The notes: a model not told the origin generated them from the letters alone. A DNA stretch of 10,070 bases from Planctomycetaceae bacterium (GCA_007695205.1 REEF01000711.1:1-10070); one strand, 5' to 3'; shown: positions 1 to 7,338, counted from the first letter of the stretch. Numbers and translations are program-made.

Positions 1-12
1 TAGGGGTCAGGA
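1..12 (+). repeat. GGGTCAGGA repeat, left copy
   Basis: TAGGGGTCAGGA at the window edge shares GGGTCAGGA (4-12) with the reverse complement of 1726-1734. It lies just beyond the oxidoreductase stop codon. The longer element may continue to the left of the window. Confidence 0.4.
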
Positions 13-30
13 TACGTGGTTGGCACGCAG

Positions 31-1413
31 CTACAACTCCCACCCTTCCCGGCGTGGCCAGTTCAGCCAGCGGTTGGCCTCGTCCAGGTTGACGATTTTG
101 CCCTGTTTCGCGTCGTACTCGATGGTCTGTTCGGGAAACAGGCCGGCCACGTGGCTCAGGTACAGCATTTCCATCATCGGGCCTGAGTGGTTCAGGTTCG
201 AGATGGGCGTGGCCTTGCCGCGACAGCCGTCCAGCCATTCGGGCTCGTGGCCGCGCACGCTCGGCAGCCGCTGGGGCGGCTCGGCTGCCTCGGGGAACTC
301 GCCCTCCGGCAGCATGTGGCAGACGGAGTTATGCGAGTTGGTATGCACGACGCCCTTGCTGCCGGCCAGCATCGACCCGGACTCGGGCGTCCAACTGCCT
401 TCCATGACGGGCGGACGGCCGGCGATTTCTTGCAGACGCTGCCAGATGCCGCGTTCTTCGAGTTCCGGCCTGGGGGCAAGGTACCAGTGCAGACGGACCG
501 GCGGCAAGTCGCCTCGCGCAGGGATGTCGAATTGCGTCGTTTCCCGGCGAGGGTACCGGTGCTCGCATCGGTCCGATGGGGAGGCTGTGACTCGGATCGT
601 GCCGGGAACATCGCCGTCGGTGCCCCACAACGCACCCAGACGCAGGCCCATGAAAATCATGTTCGCCGCGTGCGACCCCCAACCGCCCAGCCTCGCCGTA
701 CCGAACTCGCGCCATGCACCGGACATCCACGCCGGATGGAAGGGCCGTGCCGGACGCGCGCCCAGCCACAGATCCCAGTTGAGATAGTCGGGGACCGGTC
801 GCTCGCCCGTCGGCGGATCGCCCGGACCGGGGCCGCCCCCGACAGCCCACAGATAGGCCTCGCGGACCTGGCCGATCGCGCCGTCCCGGACCAGCTCGAC
901 CGTCCGGCGGAACGAGTCGGTTGCCATCCCTTGATTGCCCATCTGCGATGCCACTTTCTGCTGGGCGGCGATCTGTCGCAAGGCCCGCAGTTCGCCGACG
1001 TTGTGTCCGATCGGCTTCTCGATAAACACGTGCTTGCCTCGCCGCATCGCCGCGGCAGCGATGGCGCCGTGGTTATGCATAGGCGACAACGCGGCCACCA
1101 CGCCGTCGATTTGCGCGTCCTGTTCATCGAGCATGCGGCGGAAGTCCTCATACCAGGGCACCTCAGGCGCGTCCTTTTGCCAGGGCTCGGCGCGCCGCCG
1201 ATCCGTGTCGCACAACGCTACCAGGTTCTGTTCCAGACGACGCACCACTCTGGCCAGATGCGATCCACGACGGCCCGCCCCGACCACGGCGATATTCAGT
1301 CGCTCATTGGCCTGGTAGGACCTAACCGAACCGCTCCCGCTGAGAATCCACCAGCCGGCGGCTCCCCAGGCGGCACCCTTGACGAATCCTCGACGATTGA
1401 ATCGGCTGCTCAT
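31..1413 (-). CDS. Tat-exported Gfo/Idh/MocA family oxidoreductase
   Basis: A 460-residue protein of the Gfo/Idh/MocA family, which usually performs NAD(P)-dependent oxidation or reduction of sugars and cyclitols. The N-terminus has a twin-arginine signal (NRRGFVKG, Arg7-Arg8, then a hydrophobic stretch to about residue 30), so it is probably folded with its cofactor and exported. A Rossmann fold starts at about residue 40 (IAVVGAGRRG). The family EKP motif is at 132-134, with a GGWGSH segment near 243-248. The planctomycete-typical WDLWLG is at 213-218. The open frame continues upstream to 1683. ATG 1413 is preferred because GAGGAGGAG lies just before it and the Tat signal begins there. It diverges from the HNH and sulfatase genes. 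Some family members are GH109-type NAD-dependent glycosidases, so a hydrolytic role is possible. The family is certain; the substrate is unknown. Confidence 0.93.
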   Translation of the reverse strand: MSSRFNRRGFVKGAAWGAAGWWILSGSGSVRSYQANERLNIAVVGAGRRGSHLARVVRRLEQNLVALCDTDRRRAEPWQKDAPEVPWYEDFRRMLDEQDAQIDGVVAALSPMHNHGAIAAAAMRRGKHVFIEKPIGHNVGELRALRQIAAQQKVASQMGNQGMATDSFRRTVELVRDGAIGQVREAYLWAVGGGPGPGDPPTGERPVPDYLNWDLWLGARPARPFHPAWMSGAWREFGTARLGGWGSHAANMIFMGLRLGALWGTDGDVPGTIRVTASPSDRCEHRYPRRETTQFDIPARGDLPPVRLHWYLAPRPELEERGIWQRLQEIAGRPPVMEGSWTPESGSMLAGSKGVVHTNSHNSVCHMLPEGEFPEAAEPPQRLPSVRGHEPEWLDGCRGKATPISNLNHSGPMMEMLYLSHVAGLFPEQTIEYDAKQGKIVNLDEANRWLNWPRREGWEL

Positions 1414-1918
1414 CGCTCCTCCTCCTCGTGACTTCGAGTTTTCTCGATACCAGCGGCGAACCGTGACGCCATTCAGGCGGCACGGCCTTCGCCAGCCGCG
1501 GCCACCCGATGCGTTCATCTTAACACAGCATTGGGTCCAACCGAAGCAGAGGCCGACGATCATTCCGCAAGCAAAGCCCGCCACCGTCGCCACGATAACC
1601 GCCAGAAACTCTCCCAACGCCACGCTCCGGTTCCGCGCATGAAAGACCATTCCGCCGGGTGTGATATATTCTGTGCGAGCCAAGCCAGCAGTTTACCTAC
1701 GTCCCGCAGAATGTCCAATATATGCTCCTGACCCTTTTATTTCACCCTCTTGACAAGGACTTACGGATTTGAGAAAAAAAAATGTTTTAACGAAGACGGT
1801 TGCTTCCAGGGAGCTATTTCCGATTTTACCAGTGGGGAACCAGCTTACGGATCCCCCTGAAAGAACGGCGACTCGCCTCGTCAATTCAGGTGGGGTATCC
1901 GTAAAGGGGATGCGTTTC
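1414..1918. other. Gene-poor interval between the oxidoreductase and the HNH module
   Basis: About 500 bases with no confident gene. From 1414 to 1683 the minus strand stays open in the oxidoreductase frame and encodes a hydrophobic segment (LAVIVATVAGFACGMIVGL), but I could not connect it to a known family. A short REP-like repeat lies at 1726-1740. From about 1740 to 1790 the DNA is AT-rich, with a run of nine A's at 1774-1782, and probably holds the promoter of the HNH module. CTTACGGAT occurs twice (1760-1768, 1844-1852). A TTGACA occurs at 1750-1755, but no convincing -10 box follows at the proper distance. Confidence 0.5.
1726..1740 (-). repeat. GGGTCAGGA repeat, right copy, inverted
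   Basis: TCCTGACCCTTTTAT on the plus strand is AAAAGGGTCAGGA in reverse. It resembles dispersed GGGGTCAGGAGC-type repeats found between genes in many bacteria. With the copy at 1-12 it forms an inverted pair around the oxidoreductase gene. Confidence 0.45.
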
Positions 1919-2203
1919 GTGGCGCAGGTATTTGACACAGCGGCGTTCGACCGAGCGACTGACCCGCTTCTGCAGTTCATCACTCGAGACCAAGCGAAGG
2001 CATTGGTTGCTTACCGCGGTGCTGCACCCCTAAGCAACCGTATCGAAGAACTGGCATCGAAGAGCACCGAGGGCGAGTTAACCGAGGGCGAGCGAGCCGA
2101 ATACGAGGGCTACGTCAGGGCCAACAATTTCGTGGCCATTCTTCAGGCGAAAGCGCGAAAGTTGCTGGCCGACGGCGACGCCAATGAACCAAGCAACGCG
2201 TGA
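1919..2203 (+). CDS. Small acidic protein of unknown function paired with HNH endonuclease
   Basis: About 94 residues, acidic and probably mostly helical, with a conserved-looking core: TDPLLQFITRDQAKALVAYR, then ELTEGERAEYEGYVRANNF and VAILQAKARKLLA. From memory, short proteins of this type, with an L-T-x-x-E-R-A-E-Y-E-x-Y-V segment, often sit just before HNH endonuclease genes in Planctomycetes, cyanobacteria and others. I know no established function. The frame is open from a TTG at 1769, but the first 50 codons look non-family. GTG 1919 is chosen because AAAGGGG (1903-1909) lies nine bases upstream; ATG 1910 abuts that site and is the alternative (97 residues). The end overlaps the HNH gene by 20 bases in another frame, which suggests translational coupling. 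The partner could be an accessory or control protein. Confidence 0.72.
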   Translation: MAQVFDTAAFDRATDPLLQFITRDQAKALVAYRGAAPLSNRIEELASKSTEGELTEGERAEYEGYVRANNFVAILQAKARKLLADGDANEPSNA

Positions 2204-2570
2204 CATAGTCCAGCAGCGTGCTGGAAATCGCTGCGAGTACTGCGGGTTGCATCAAAACGATTCGCCACTGGCTCGACTGCACATCGAGCACATTCTCCCA
2301 AAGAAGCATGGCGGAACCGATTCGCTGGATAACCTAGCACTCGCTTGCATTGGATGTAATCTTCACAAGGGAAGCAATGTCGCTGGATATGATCCCGAGA
2401 CATCCGAATTGACGGAACTCTTTCACCCCCGTCGGGAGTTGTGGAACGACCACCTTGCCTGGGACGGGGCGATGATCGTTGGCAAGAGTGCTACTGGTCG
2501 TACGACGATACACGTATTGCAGATGAATTCCGAAGAGCAGATCCAACTGCGACTCGTCGCGCGAAGCTAG
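2184..2570 (+). CDS. HNH endonuclease
   Basis: A 128-residue protein with a complete HNH (beta-beta-alpha metal) nuclease domain. Two zinc knuckles are visible: Cys17-x2-Cys20 (CEYC) and Cys55-x2-Cys58 (CIGC). The core has HIEHILPKKHGG, with His36 as the likely general base, Asn50 in the LDNLALAC segment, and His61 in NLHKGS. These are the residues expected of an active enzyme that nicks or cuts DNA with a divalent metal. The C-terminal part (ELFHPRRELWNDHL, then GRTTIHVLQMN) matches the small stand-alone HNH group found in environmental bacteria, whose biological role is undefined. It overlaps the preceding small gene by 20 bases. No methyltransferase, integrase or phage gene is adjacent, so restriction or mobility cannot be claimed. 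Sequence around it is more AT-rich than the sulfatase genes, which fits acquisition by transfer. Confidence 0.93.
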   Translation: MNQATRDIVQQRAGNRCEYCGLHQNDSPLARLHIEHILPKKHGGTDSLDNLALACIGCNLHKGSNVAGYDPETSELTELFHPRRELWNDHLAWDGAMIVGKSATGRTTIHVLQMNSEEQIQLRLVARS

Positions 2571-2611
2571 GAAGCAGCGCTGGTTCCTGGACGCCGCAAC
2601 CGCGCAAACTG

Positions 2612-2624
2612 ATTTTGCCAAAAT
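2612..2624. repeat. Perfect 13-base palindrome before the first sulfatase start
   Basis: ATTTTG-C-CAAAAT is a perfect inverted repeat with a one-base centre, ending three bases before the ATG at 2628, where a ribosome binding site would normally lie. No Shine-Dalgarno sequence is visible there. It could be an operator or translational control site, or chance. Confidence 0.35.
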
Positions 2625-2627
2625 ACC

Positions 2628-3947
2628 ATGAAAACAACACTGACTACGATCGCAGCCGTCCTTGTCCTTAGCGTCTGGGCACACGGAACGGAACGCAAAC
2701 CCAACATCGTCATCATCTACACCGACGACCAAGGCTACGGAGACTTCAGCGCCCAGAATCCGGACAGCAAGATCCCAACGCCGAATCTCGACCGGCTCGC
2801 AGCCGAGGGCATTCGCTTCACCGATGCCCACAGTTCGTCCGGCATATGCACGCCCAGCCGCTACGCACTGCTGACCGGTCGCTATCACTGGCGTCAGGGC
2901 TATGGTATCGTCGGCAGCCACGGACAGCCCTGGTTTGACAAGGGTCGGTTCACACTGGCCGACATGCTGAAGGAAAACGGCTATCGCACCGCCTGCATCG
3001 GCAAGTGGCATCTCGGTTGGGATTGGAACGCCATCCGCAATCCCGGAAAAAAACAACTCGCCCCGGACGGGCATGACTGGTCGAAATCCCTGCCCGGCGG
3101 GCCGCTTGAGCGGGGATTCGAGTATTATTTCGGCGACGACGTGCCGAATTTTCCCCCCTACACCTGGATTGAAAACGACCGTATCCTGATCGAGCCCACC
3201 GTTCCATTCACCCCGATTCCGGTGCCGCAACCGGGTGACGAGGGAGGCGAGCGGATGTCCGGGCACGATTCGCGCGACGGTGCCATGGTCGAGGGCTGGC
3301 GGCTGGATGCCGTGCCGCCGCGCATTGCCGAGCGGGCGGCTGATTGGATCGCGGAGCAGAAGGATTCCGATCGGCCCTTCTTTCTGTACTGGGCCTGGAC
3401 AGGGCCGCACACGCCCGTGGTGCCGCTGCCGGAGTTTCAGGGCAAGACGAACGCCGGCCCCTACGGGGATTTCATGCACCAGCTCGATTTCCACCTCGGG
3501 CAGGTGCTCGATACCTTGGAGGAACACGGGTTCAAGGACAACACGCTGGTCATCTTCACCAGTGACAACGGTCCTGAGGACATCGCCTACGCCCGGCTCC
3601 AGAATCACGGTCACTTCAGCAGCGGACCCCTGCGCGGTGTAAAGCGGGACATCTGGGAGGGCGGTCACCGAGTGCCGTTCGTGGTCCGCTGGCCGCGCGC
3701 AATCAAGGGCGGCCAGGTCAACGACCGGTTGATCAGCCAGATCGACAACACCTCGGGTGGCGTCAGCAGGGTGCCTGATTGGTTCAACGAAAAGTTCGAT
3801 TACCCCGATAATCCCCACCCCGGAGAACTTTACAATCTGGCGGACGACCTCGCGCAGCGGAACAACCTGTGGGCGGAACATCCCGAACGGATCGAGGAAC
3901 TGAGGCAGAAACTAAATGAAATCCGCCGCTCGGGCCAGGTGCGTTGA
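2628..3947 (+). CDS. Arylsulfatase A-like sulfatase, C-terminal subdomain apparently shortened
   Basis: A 439-residue type I sulfatase that would hydrolyse a sulfate ester outside the cytoplasm. The N-terminal 20 residues are a Sec signal peptide. The formylglycine motif CTPSR has Cys74 as the residue to be oxidised. Metal ligands appear to be Asp33-Asp34 and Asp313-Asn314. Active-site basics include Lys126 and His128 in GKWHLG, His261 in GPHTP and Lys339 in GVKRDIWEGG. After RLISQIDN (368-374) the protein passes directly to TSGGVS and then to the terminal GELYNLADDLAQRNN segment. Relatives usually have a further 80-100 residues between these points (DLMAT, LPxxAxED, HHS, WKL blocks). The catalytic half is intact, but folding or substrate binding may be altered. 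It begins 57 bases after the HNH gene with no clear ribosome binding site. The substrate is not predictable. Confidence 0.93.
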   Translation: MKTTLTTIAAVLVLSVWAHGTERKPNIVIIYTDDQGYGDFSAQNPDSKIPTPNLDRLAAEGIRFTDAHSSSGICTPSRYALLTGRYHWRQGYGIVGSHGQPWFDKGRFTLADMLKENGYRTACIGKWHLGWDWNAIRNPGKKQLAPDGHDWSKSLPGGPLERGFEYYFGDDVPNFPPYTWIENDRILIEPTVPFTPIPVPQPGDEGGERMSGHDSRDGAMVEGWRLDAVPPRIAERAADWIAEQKDSDRPFFLYWAWTGPHTPVVPLPEFQGKTNAGPYGDFMHQLDFHLGQVLDTLEEHGFKDNTLVIFTSDNGPEDIAYARLQNHGHFSSGPLRGVKRDIWEGGHRVPFVVRWPRAIKGGQVNDRLISQIDNTSGGVSRVPDWFNEKFDYPDNPHPGELYNLADDLAQRNNLWAEHPERIEELRQKLNEIRRSGQVR

Positions 3948-4129
3948 GACGACTCGGCACGAATCCCATCCAAACCAACCTGACCCATGAAATCACACAA
4001 CCCTCATGGCCGTCCTCGTTGCCAGCCAGACCGCCATCGTCGCCGCATCCCAACTTCCTGAAAAGTGGTGGAAACCGGAGACCTCGTGCGGTAGGATTAA
4101 CATTCACAATCAACAAAAAAGGAGACGAG
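3948..4129. other. Spacer between first and second sulfatase genes
   Basis: A 182-base leader. It ends with a good ribosome binding site, GGAG at 4121-4124, five bases before the ATG at 4130. The middle includes a signal-peptide-like reading frame starting at 4006 (MAVLVASQTAIVAAS) that runs on into the second sulfatase gene in the wrong frame. It may be a gene remnant or chance. No terminator is visible here. Confidence 0.4.
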
Positions 4130-5728
4130 ATGAGAAATCTACAGAAAACCAGTCATTGCCTGCTAAAGGCAGTCGTGGCACTCGGTGCTATCCTGGCGCT
4201 GGTTGCACCTGCCGTGGCGGACGAGTCGCGGCGACCGAACATCGTTTACATCTTCTCCGACGACCACGCGTTACAGGCGATCACCGCTTACGGCAGTCGC
4301 TACGCCGAACACACCTCGACCCCCAACATCGATCGCCTGGCCAGGGAGGGCGCGCTGTTCCTGCATTCGTTCTGCGCTAACTCCATCTGTGGACCTTCGC
4401 GAGCCAGCGTGCTGACCGGCAAGCACTCGCACAAGAACGGCTTCATCGACAACAGCTCACGCTTCGACGCCGACCAGCCCACCTTTCCGAAATACCTGCA
4501 GCAGGCCGGTTATGAGACCGCCTTGATCGGCAAGTGGCACCTGCACACCACGCCGACGGGGTTCCATCATTTCGAAATCCTCCCCGGCCAGGGCAGTTAT
4601 GTGAACCCGGACTTCATCCAGATGGACGGTTCCAGAAAGCAGTTCGAAGGCTACGTGACCGACATCATCACGGACAAGTCGATCGAGTGGCTGGAGAACC
4701 AGCGGGACAAATCCAAGCCTTTTATCCTGATGAGCCAGCACAAGGCCCCGCACCGCAATTGGGTGCCGGCCCCGCGTCATTACCAACTGTTCCACGGCGT
4801 CGATCTGCCCGAGCCGGAGACCTTGTTCGACGACTACGCGAACCGCAGCGAGGCGTTGCAAAAGCAGGCCATGTCCATCGCCAACCACTTCTTCTGGGGC
4901 TGGGACATGTTCCTGCACGGCAAACCCACCGATCCACGGTTCATGGGCGGCCTGGCCAACGGCGAATACGCTCGCATGACCGATGAACAGAAAGCCGTCT
5001 TCGACCAGGCCTACGGTCCCGAGAACCAGAAACTGCTCGACGCGCTGGCGGCGGGCCAGATGGACGACGAATCGCTGACCCGTTGGAAATACCAACGCTA
5101 CATCAAGAACTACCTGGGCACCATCCGCGCGCTGGACGAGAACGTCGGGCGTATCCTTGAATACTTGGACAAAACCGGCCTGGCCGACAACACCATCGTC
5201 ATCTACTCCTCCGACCAGGGATTTTACCTGGGCGAGCACGGATGGTATGACAAGCGCTGGATGTTCGAGGAATCGCTGGCCATGCCTTTCCTGATCCGCT
5301 GGCCGGGAGTGGTCCAGCCGGGAACTCGCGTCGATGCCATGATCCAGAACATCGATCACGCGCCCACCTTTCTTGAAGTCGCGGGGGTGGAAGTGCCGGA
5401 CGACATCCAGGGTCGCAGCCTGGTACCGATTCTGAAAAACAGGGGCCAGGCACCTGACGATTGGCGTGAAGCCATCTTTTACTACTACTCGGGCGAGGCC
5501 ACCCACCGGGTCGCCGCCCATAACGGCGTGCGCACGGATCGCTACAAGCTGTTTTTCCTGCCGGATTATGATGAATGGCAGATGTTCGACCTGAAGGAAG
5601 ATCCCCTGGAGATGGTCAGCGTTCACAAGCACCCGGAATATGCCGGGGTGCGTGAGAAGATGGAACGCATCTACCACGAACTGCGGGCCAAATACGAGGT
5701 GGAGCGGGACGCCCCCGGCGGCGAGTGA
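4130..5728 (+). CDS. Sulfatase, N-acetylglucosamine-6-sulfatase-like branch
   Basis: A 532-residue sulfatase with a Sec signal peptide to about Ala30. The formylglycine motif is CGPSR with Cys87, within the longer pattern NSICGPSRASVLTGKHSHKN. Metal ligands are probably Asp44-Asp45 and Asp362. Here DQG (362-364) replaces the commoner DNG, as usual in the group with SDQGFYLGEHGWYDKRWMFE. Other active-site residues are Lys135 and His137 (GKWHLH), His208 (APHRNW) and Lys375. The patterns DHALQAITAYGS, LPGQGSYVNPDF and FEGYVTDIITDKSIEWL recall the bacterial mucin-desulfating and GlcNAc-6-sulfatase group (SulfAtlas S1_11-like). This is my recollection of the family, so the sugar specificity is inference. 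The frame is open back to 3944, but ATG 4130 has the signal peptide and a GGAG site. A hairpin with a T-run follows the stop codon. Confidence 0.94.
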   Translation: MRNLQKTSHCLLKAVVALGAILALVAPAVADESRRPNIVYIFSDDHALQAITAYGSRYAEHTSTPNIDRLAREGALFLHSFCANSICGPSRASVLTGKHSHKNGFIDNSSRFDADQPTFPKYLQQAGYETALIGKWHLHTTPTGFHHFEILPGQGSYVNPDFIQMDGSRKQFEGYVTDIITDKSIEWLENQRDKSKPFILMSQHKAPHRNWVPAPRHYQLFHGVDLPEPETLFDDYANRSEALQKQAMSIANHFFWGWDMFLHGKPTDPRFMGGLANGEYARMTDEQKAVFDQAYGPENQKLLDALAAGQMDDESLTRWKYQRYIKNYLGTIRALDENVGRILEYLDKTGLADNTIVIYSSDQGFYLGEHGWYDKRWMFEESLAMPFLIRWPGVVQPGTRVDAMIQNIDHAPTFLEVAGVEVPDDIQGRSLVPILKNRGQAPDDWREAIFYYYSGEATHRVAAHNGVRTDRYKLFFLPDYDEWQMFDLKEDPLEMVSVHKHPEYAGVREKMERIYHELRAKYEVERDAPGGE

Positions 5729-5776
5729 CGATGGGTTTCCACTTCACACCCTTTCGGTTTCGCATTGGTCTGTCAC

Positions 5777-5805
5777 GGACGGATTGCCAATCCGTCCTAC
5801 TTTTT
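5777..5805 (+). terminator. Hairpin plus T-run after the second sulfatase
   Basis: GGACGGATT (5777-5785) pairs perfectly with AATCCGTCC (5789-5797) around a 3-base loop, followed by TAC and five T's (5801-5805). It lies about 50 bases after the stop codon at 5728, which fits an intrinsic terminator. The palindrome also resembles dispersed repeats I associate with Planctomycetes genomes, so it may be a repeat serving as a terminator. Confidence 0.65.
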
Positions 5806-5832
5806 ATGCAACCATGGGGTCAACCATCATCA

Positions 5833-5846
5833 ATCAACGATCAACG
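5833..5846 (+). repeat. Two tandem 7-base copies (ATCAACG)
   Basis: ATCAACG occurs twice in tandem, followed by ATCGTC. It lies in the leader of the third sulfatase, between the hairpin and the start codon, and could be a regulator site. It is short enough to be chance. Confidence 0.3.
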
Positions 5847-5879
5847 ATCGTCAGTTGTCAATCCAAGAAAGAACACACC

Positions 5880-7307
5880 ATGAGAACAACGTTGACGACG
5901 ATCGCAGCCACCCTCGCCCTTGGGCTAGCCGCCTCGATTCCCGCAGCGGAGCAGCACAGGCCCAACATCCTGTTCATCCTGGCCGATGACCTTGGCAAGG
6001 AATGGATCAGTTGCTACGGCGCAGAGGACATCAGCACGCCGAACTTGGACGCGCTGGCAGCCGGCGGAATGAAGTTCAACAACGCCTACTCGATGCCACA
6101 GTGCACACCCTCGCGCGTCGCCCTGCTGACCGGCACGTATCCCTGGCGCAACGGCTGGGTGAATCACTGGGATGTCCCCCGCTGGGGCGTCGGGTATTTC
6201 GACTGGAAACACAAACACAACACGACCGTCGCCCGGTTGCTGAAAGACGCGGGCTACGTCACCACTGCGGTCGGGAAATGGCAGATCAACGATTTTCGGA
6301 TCGAGCCGCAGGCCATGAAAAAACACGGCTTCGACGATTGGCTGATGTGGACTGGTTACGAGACGGGCAACCCGCCCAGCGCCAACCGCTACGCCGATCC
6401 CTATGTCAACACCCCGCAGGGCAGCGGAACTCGCGAGGGCAAATTCGGCTCGGATCTCTACACCGATCATCTCATCGGTTTCATGAAACGGCACCGGGAC
6501 GAACCCATGTTCCTGTATCACGCCATGGCACTCCCGCATACGCCCCTGGTCGCCACCCCGGACGAACCCGAGGCCAAGACGCCGCTGGAGAGACACAAGG
6601 CCATGGTCCGATACGTGGACAAGCAGGTCGGGCGGCTGGCGTCTGCGCTCGACGAACTCGGCCTACGGGAGCGCACCATCATCATCTTCACCACCGACAA
6701 CGGATCGACCCGGGGCATCACCGGCACCATCAACGGGCGCAAGGTCCAGGGCGCCAAAGGCCAGAAGTCGGAAGCCGGGGTTTGCCAGCCCTTCATCGTA
6801 AACGCGCCGGGTCTGGTTCCGGCCGGGGTGGAAACGGACGCCCTGACCGACTTCACCGATCTGCTGCCGACCTTTGTCGACCTGGCCGGCGGCAAGGTGC
6901 CCGATGACCTGGAAGTGGACGGCGTTTCGATCGCCCCGGTCATGCTCGGAAAAGCCCAGGATTCCGGGCGTGAGTGGATCATGGCGCTGGGGCATGGCCC
7001 CGCGAAACTCGATGAACAGGGAGTCCGGGGGATCGAGGATTTCGCCAGCCGCGTGATTCGTGACAAGAGGTTCAAGGTTTGGGTGACCCACGAGAAAAAG
7101 ATAGATCGCCTGCACGACTTGGCGGAAGACCCATGGGAGGAAACGAACCTCGTCCGGGGCGACCTTGGCGAGGCGCAACAGGCCGCGTTGCGGAAGTTCC
7201 AGGCCGTGGTGGATTCCCTGCCTGACCACGACGCCCGCCCCCTTTACGAACCGAGAGCCCCGAACCCGTGGGACCAAAAACCCGCTGCAGGCAAACGCCG
7301 CGAATGA
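5880..7307 (+). CDS. Sulfatase of a GKWQ-type arylsulfatase subfamily
   Basis: A 475-residue exported sulfatase. Residues 1 to about 23 are a signal peptide (MRTTLTTIAATLALGL). The formylglycine motif is CTPSR with Cys75. Probable metal ligands are Asp36-Asp37 and Asp273-Asn274 (TTDNGS). His220 (LPHTP), Lys133 and Lys293 are likely active-site residues. The usual GKWH is GKWQ (Gln135, GKWQINDFR), which I believe is normal for this subgroup together with MWTGYETGNPPSA (156-168) and NAPGLVPAGVETDALTDF. The C-terminal subdomain is complete (SRVIRDKRFKVWV, then LHDLAEDPWEETNL). The frame is open from 5640, but ATG 5880 starts the signal peptide. AAGAAAGA just upstream is a weak ribosome binding site. 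The hydrolase gene follows after 31 bases and is probably co-transcribed. The substrate is unknown. Confidence 0.94.
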   Translation: MRTTLTTIAATLALGLAASIPAAEQHRPNILFILADDLGKEWISCYGAEDISTPNLDALAAGGMKFNNAYSMPQCTPSRVALLTGTYPWRNGWVNHWDVPRWGVGYFDWKHKHNTTVARLLKDAGYVTTAVGKWQINDFRIEPQAMKKHGFDDWLMWTGYETGNPPSANRYADPYVNTPQGSGTREGKFGSDLYTDHLIGFMKRHRDEPMFLYHAMALPHTPLVATPDEPEAKTPLERHKAMVRYVDKQVGRLASALDELGLRERTIIIFTTDNGSTRGITGTINGRKVQGAKGQKSEAGVCQPFIVNAPGLVPAGVETDALTDFTDLLPTFVDLAGGKVPDDLEVDGVSIAPVMLGKAQDSGREWIMALGHGPAKLDEQGVRGIEDFASRVIRDKRFKVWVTHEKKIDRLHDLAEDPWEETNLVRGDLGEAQQAALRKFQAVVDSLPDHDARPLYEPRAPNPWDQKPAAGKRRE

Positions 7308-7338
7308 GCGGCAAACCATCAGAAGAATGGGAAACACC

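Noticed and set aside
187..1431. Long plus-strand open frame opposite the oxidoreductase
   Set aside because: It is a shadow of the minus-strand gene in GC-rich DNA; its translation shows no family motif, while the opposite strand has a full Gfo/Idh/MocA pattern.
1750..1790. TTGACA followed by an A-rich run as a promoter
   Set aside because: No acceptable -10 hexamer lies 16-18 bases downstream, so I mention it only as a weak possibility.
2334..3881. Minus-strand open frame of 515 codons
   Set aside because: It lies across the HNH gene and the first sulfatase, both of which have clear motifs on the plus strand, and its protein has no recognisable domain.
4457..5677. Minus-strand open frame of 406 codons
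   Set aside because: Antisense shadow of the second sulfatase.
6282..6287. GKWQ in place of GKWH in the third sulfatase as a lost active-site residue
   Set aside because: The whole surrounding pattern (GKWQINDFR) is, as far as I recall, normal for this sulfatase subgroup.
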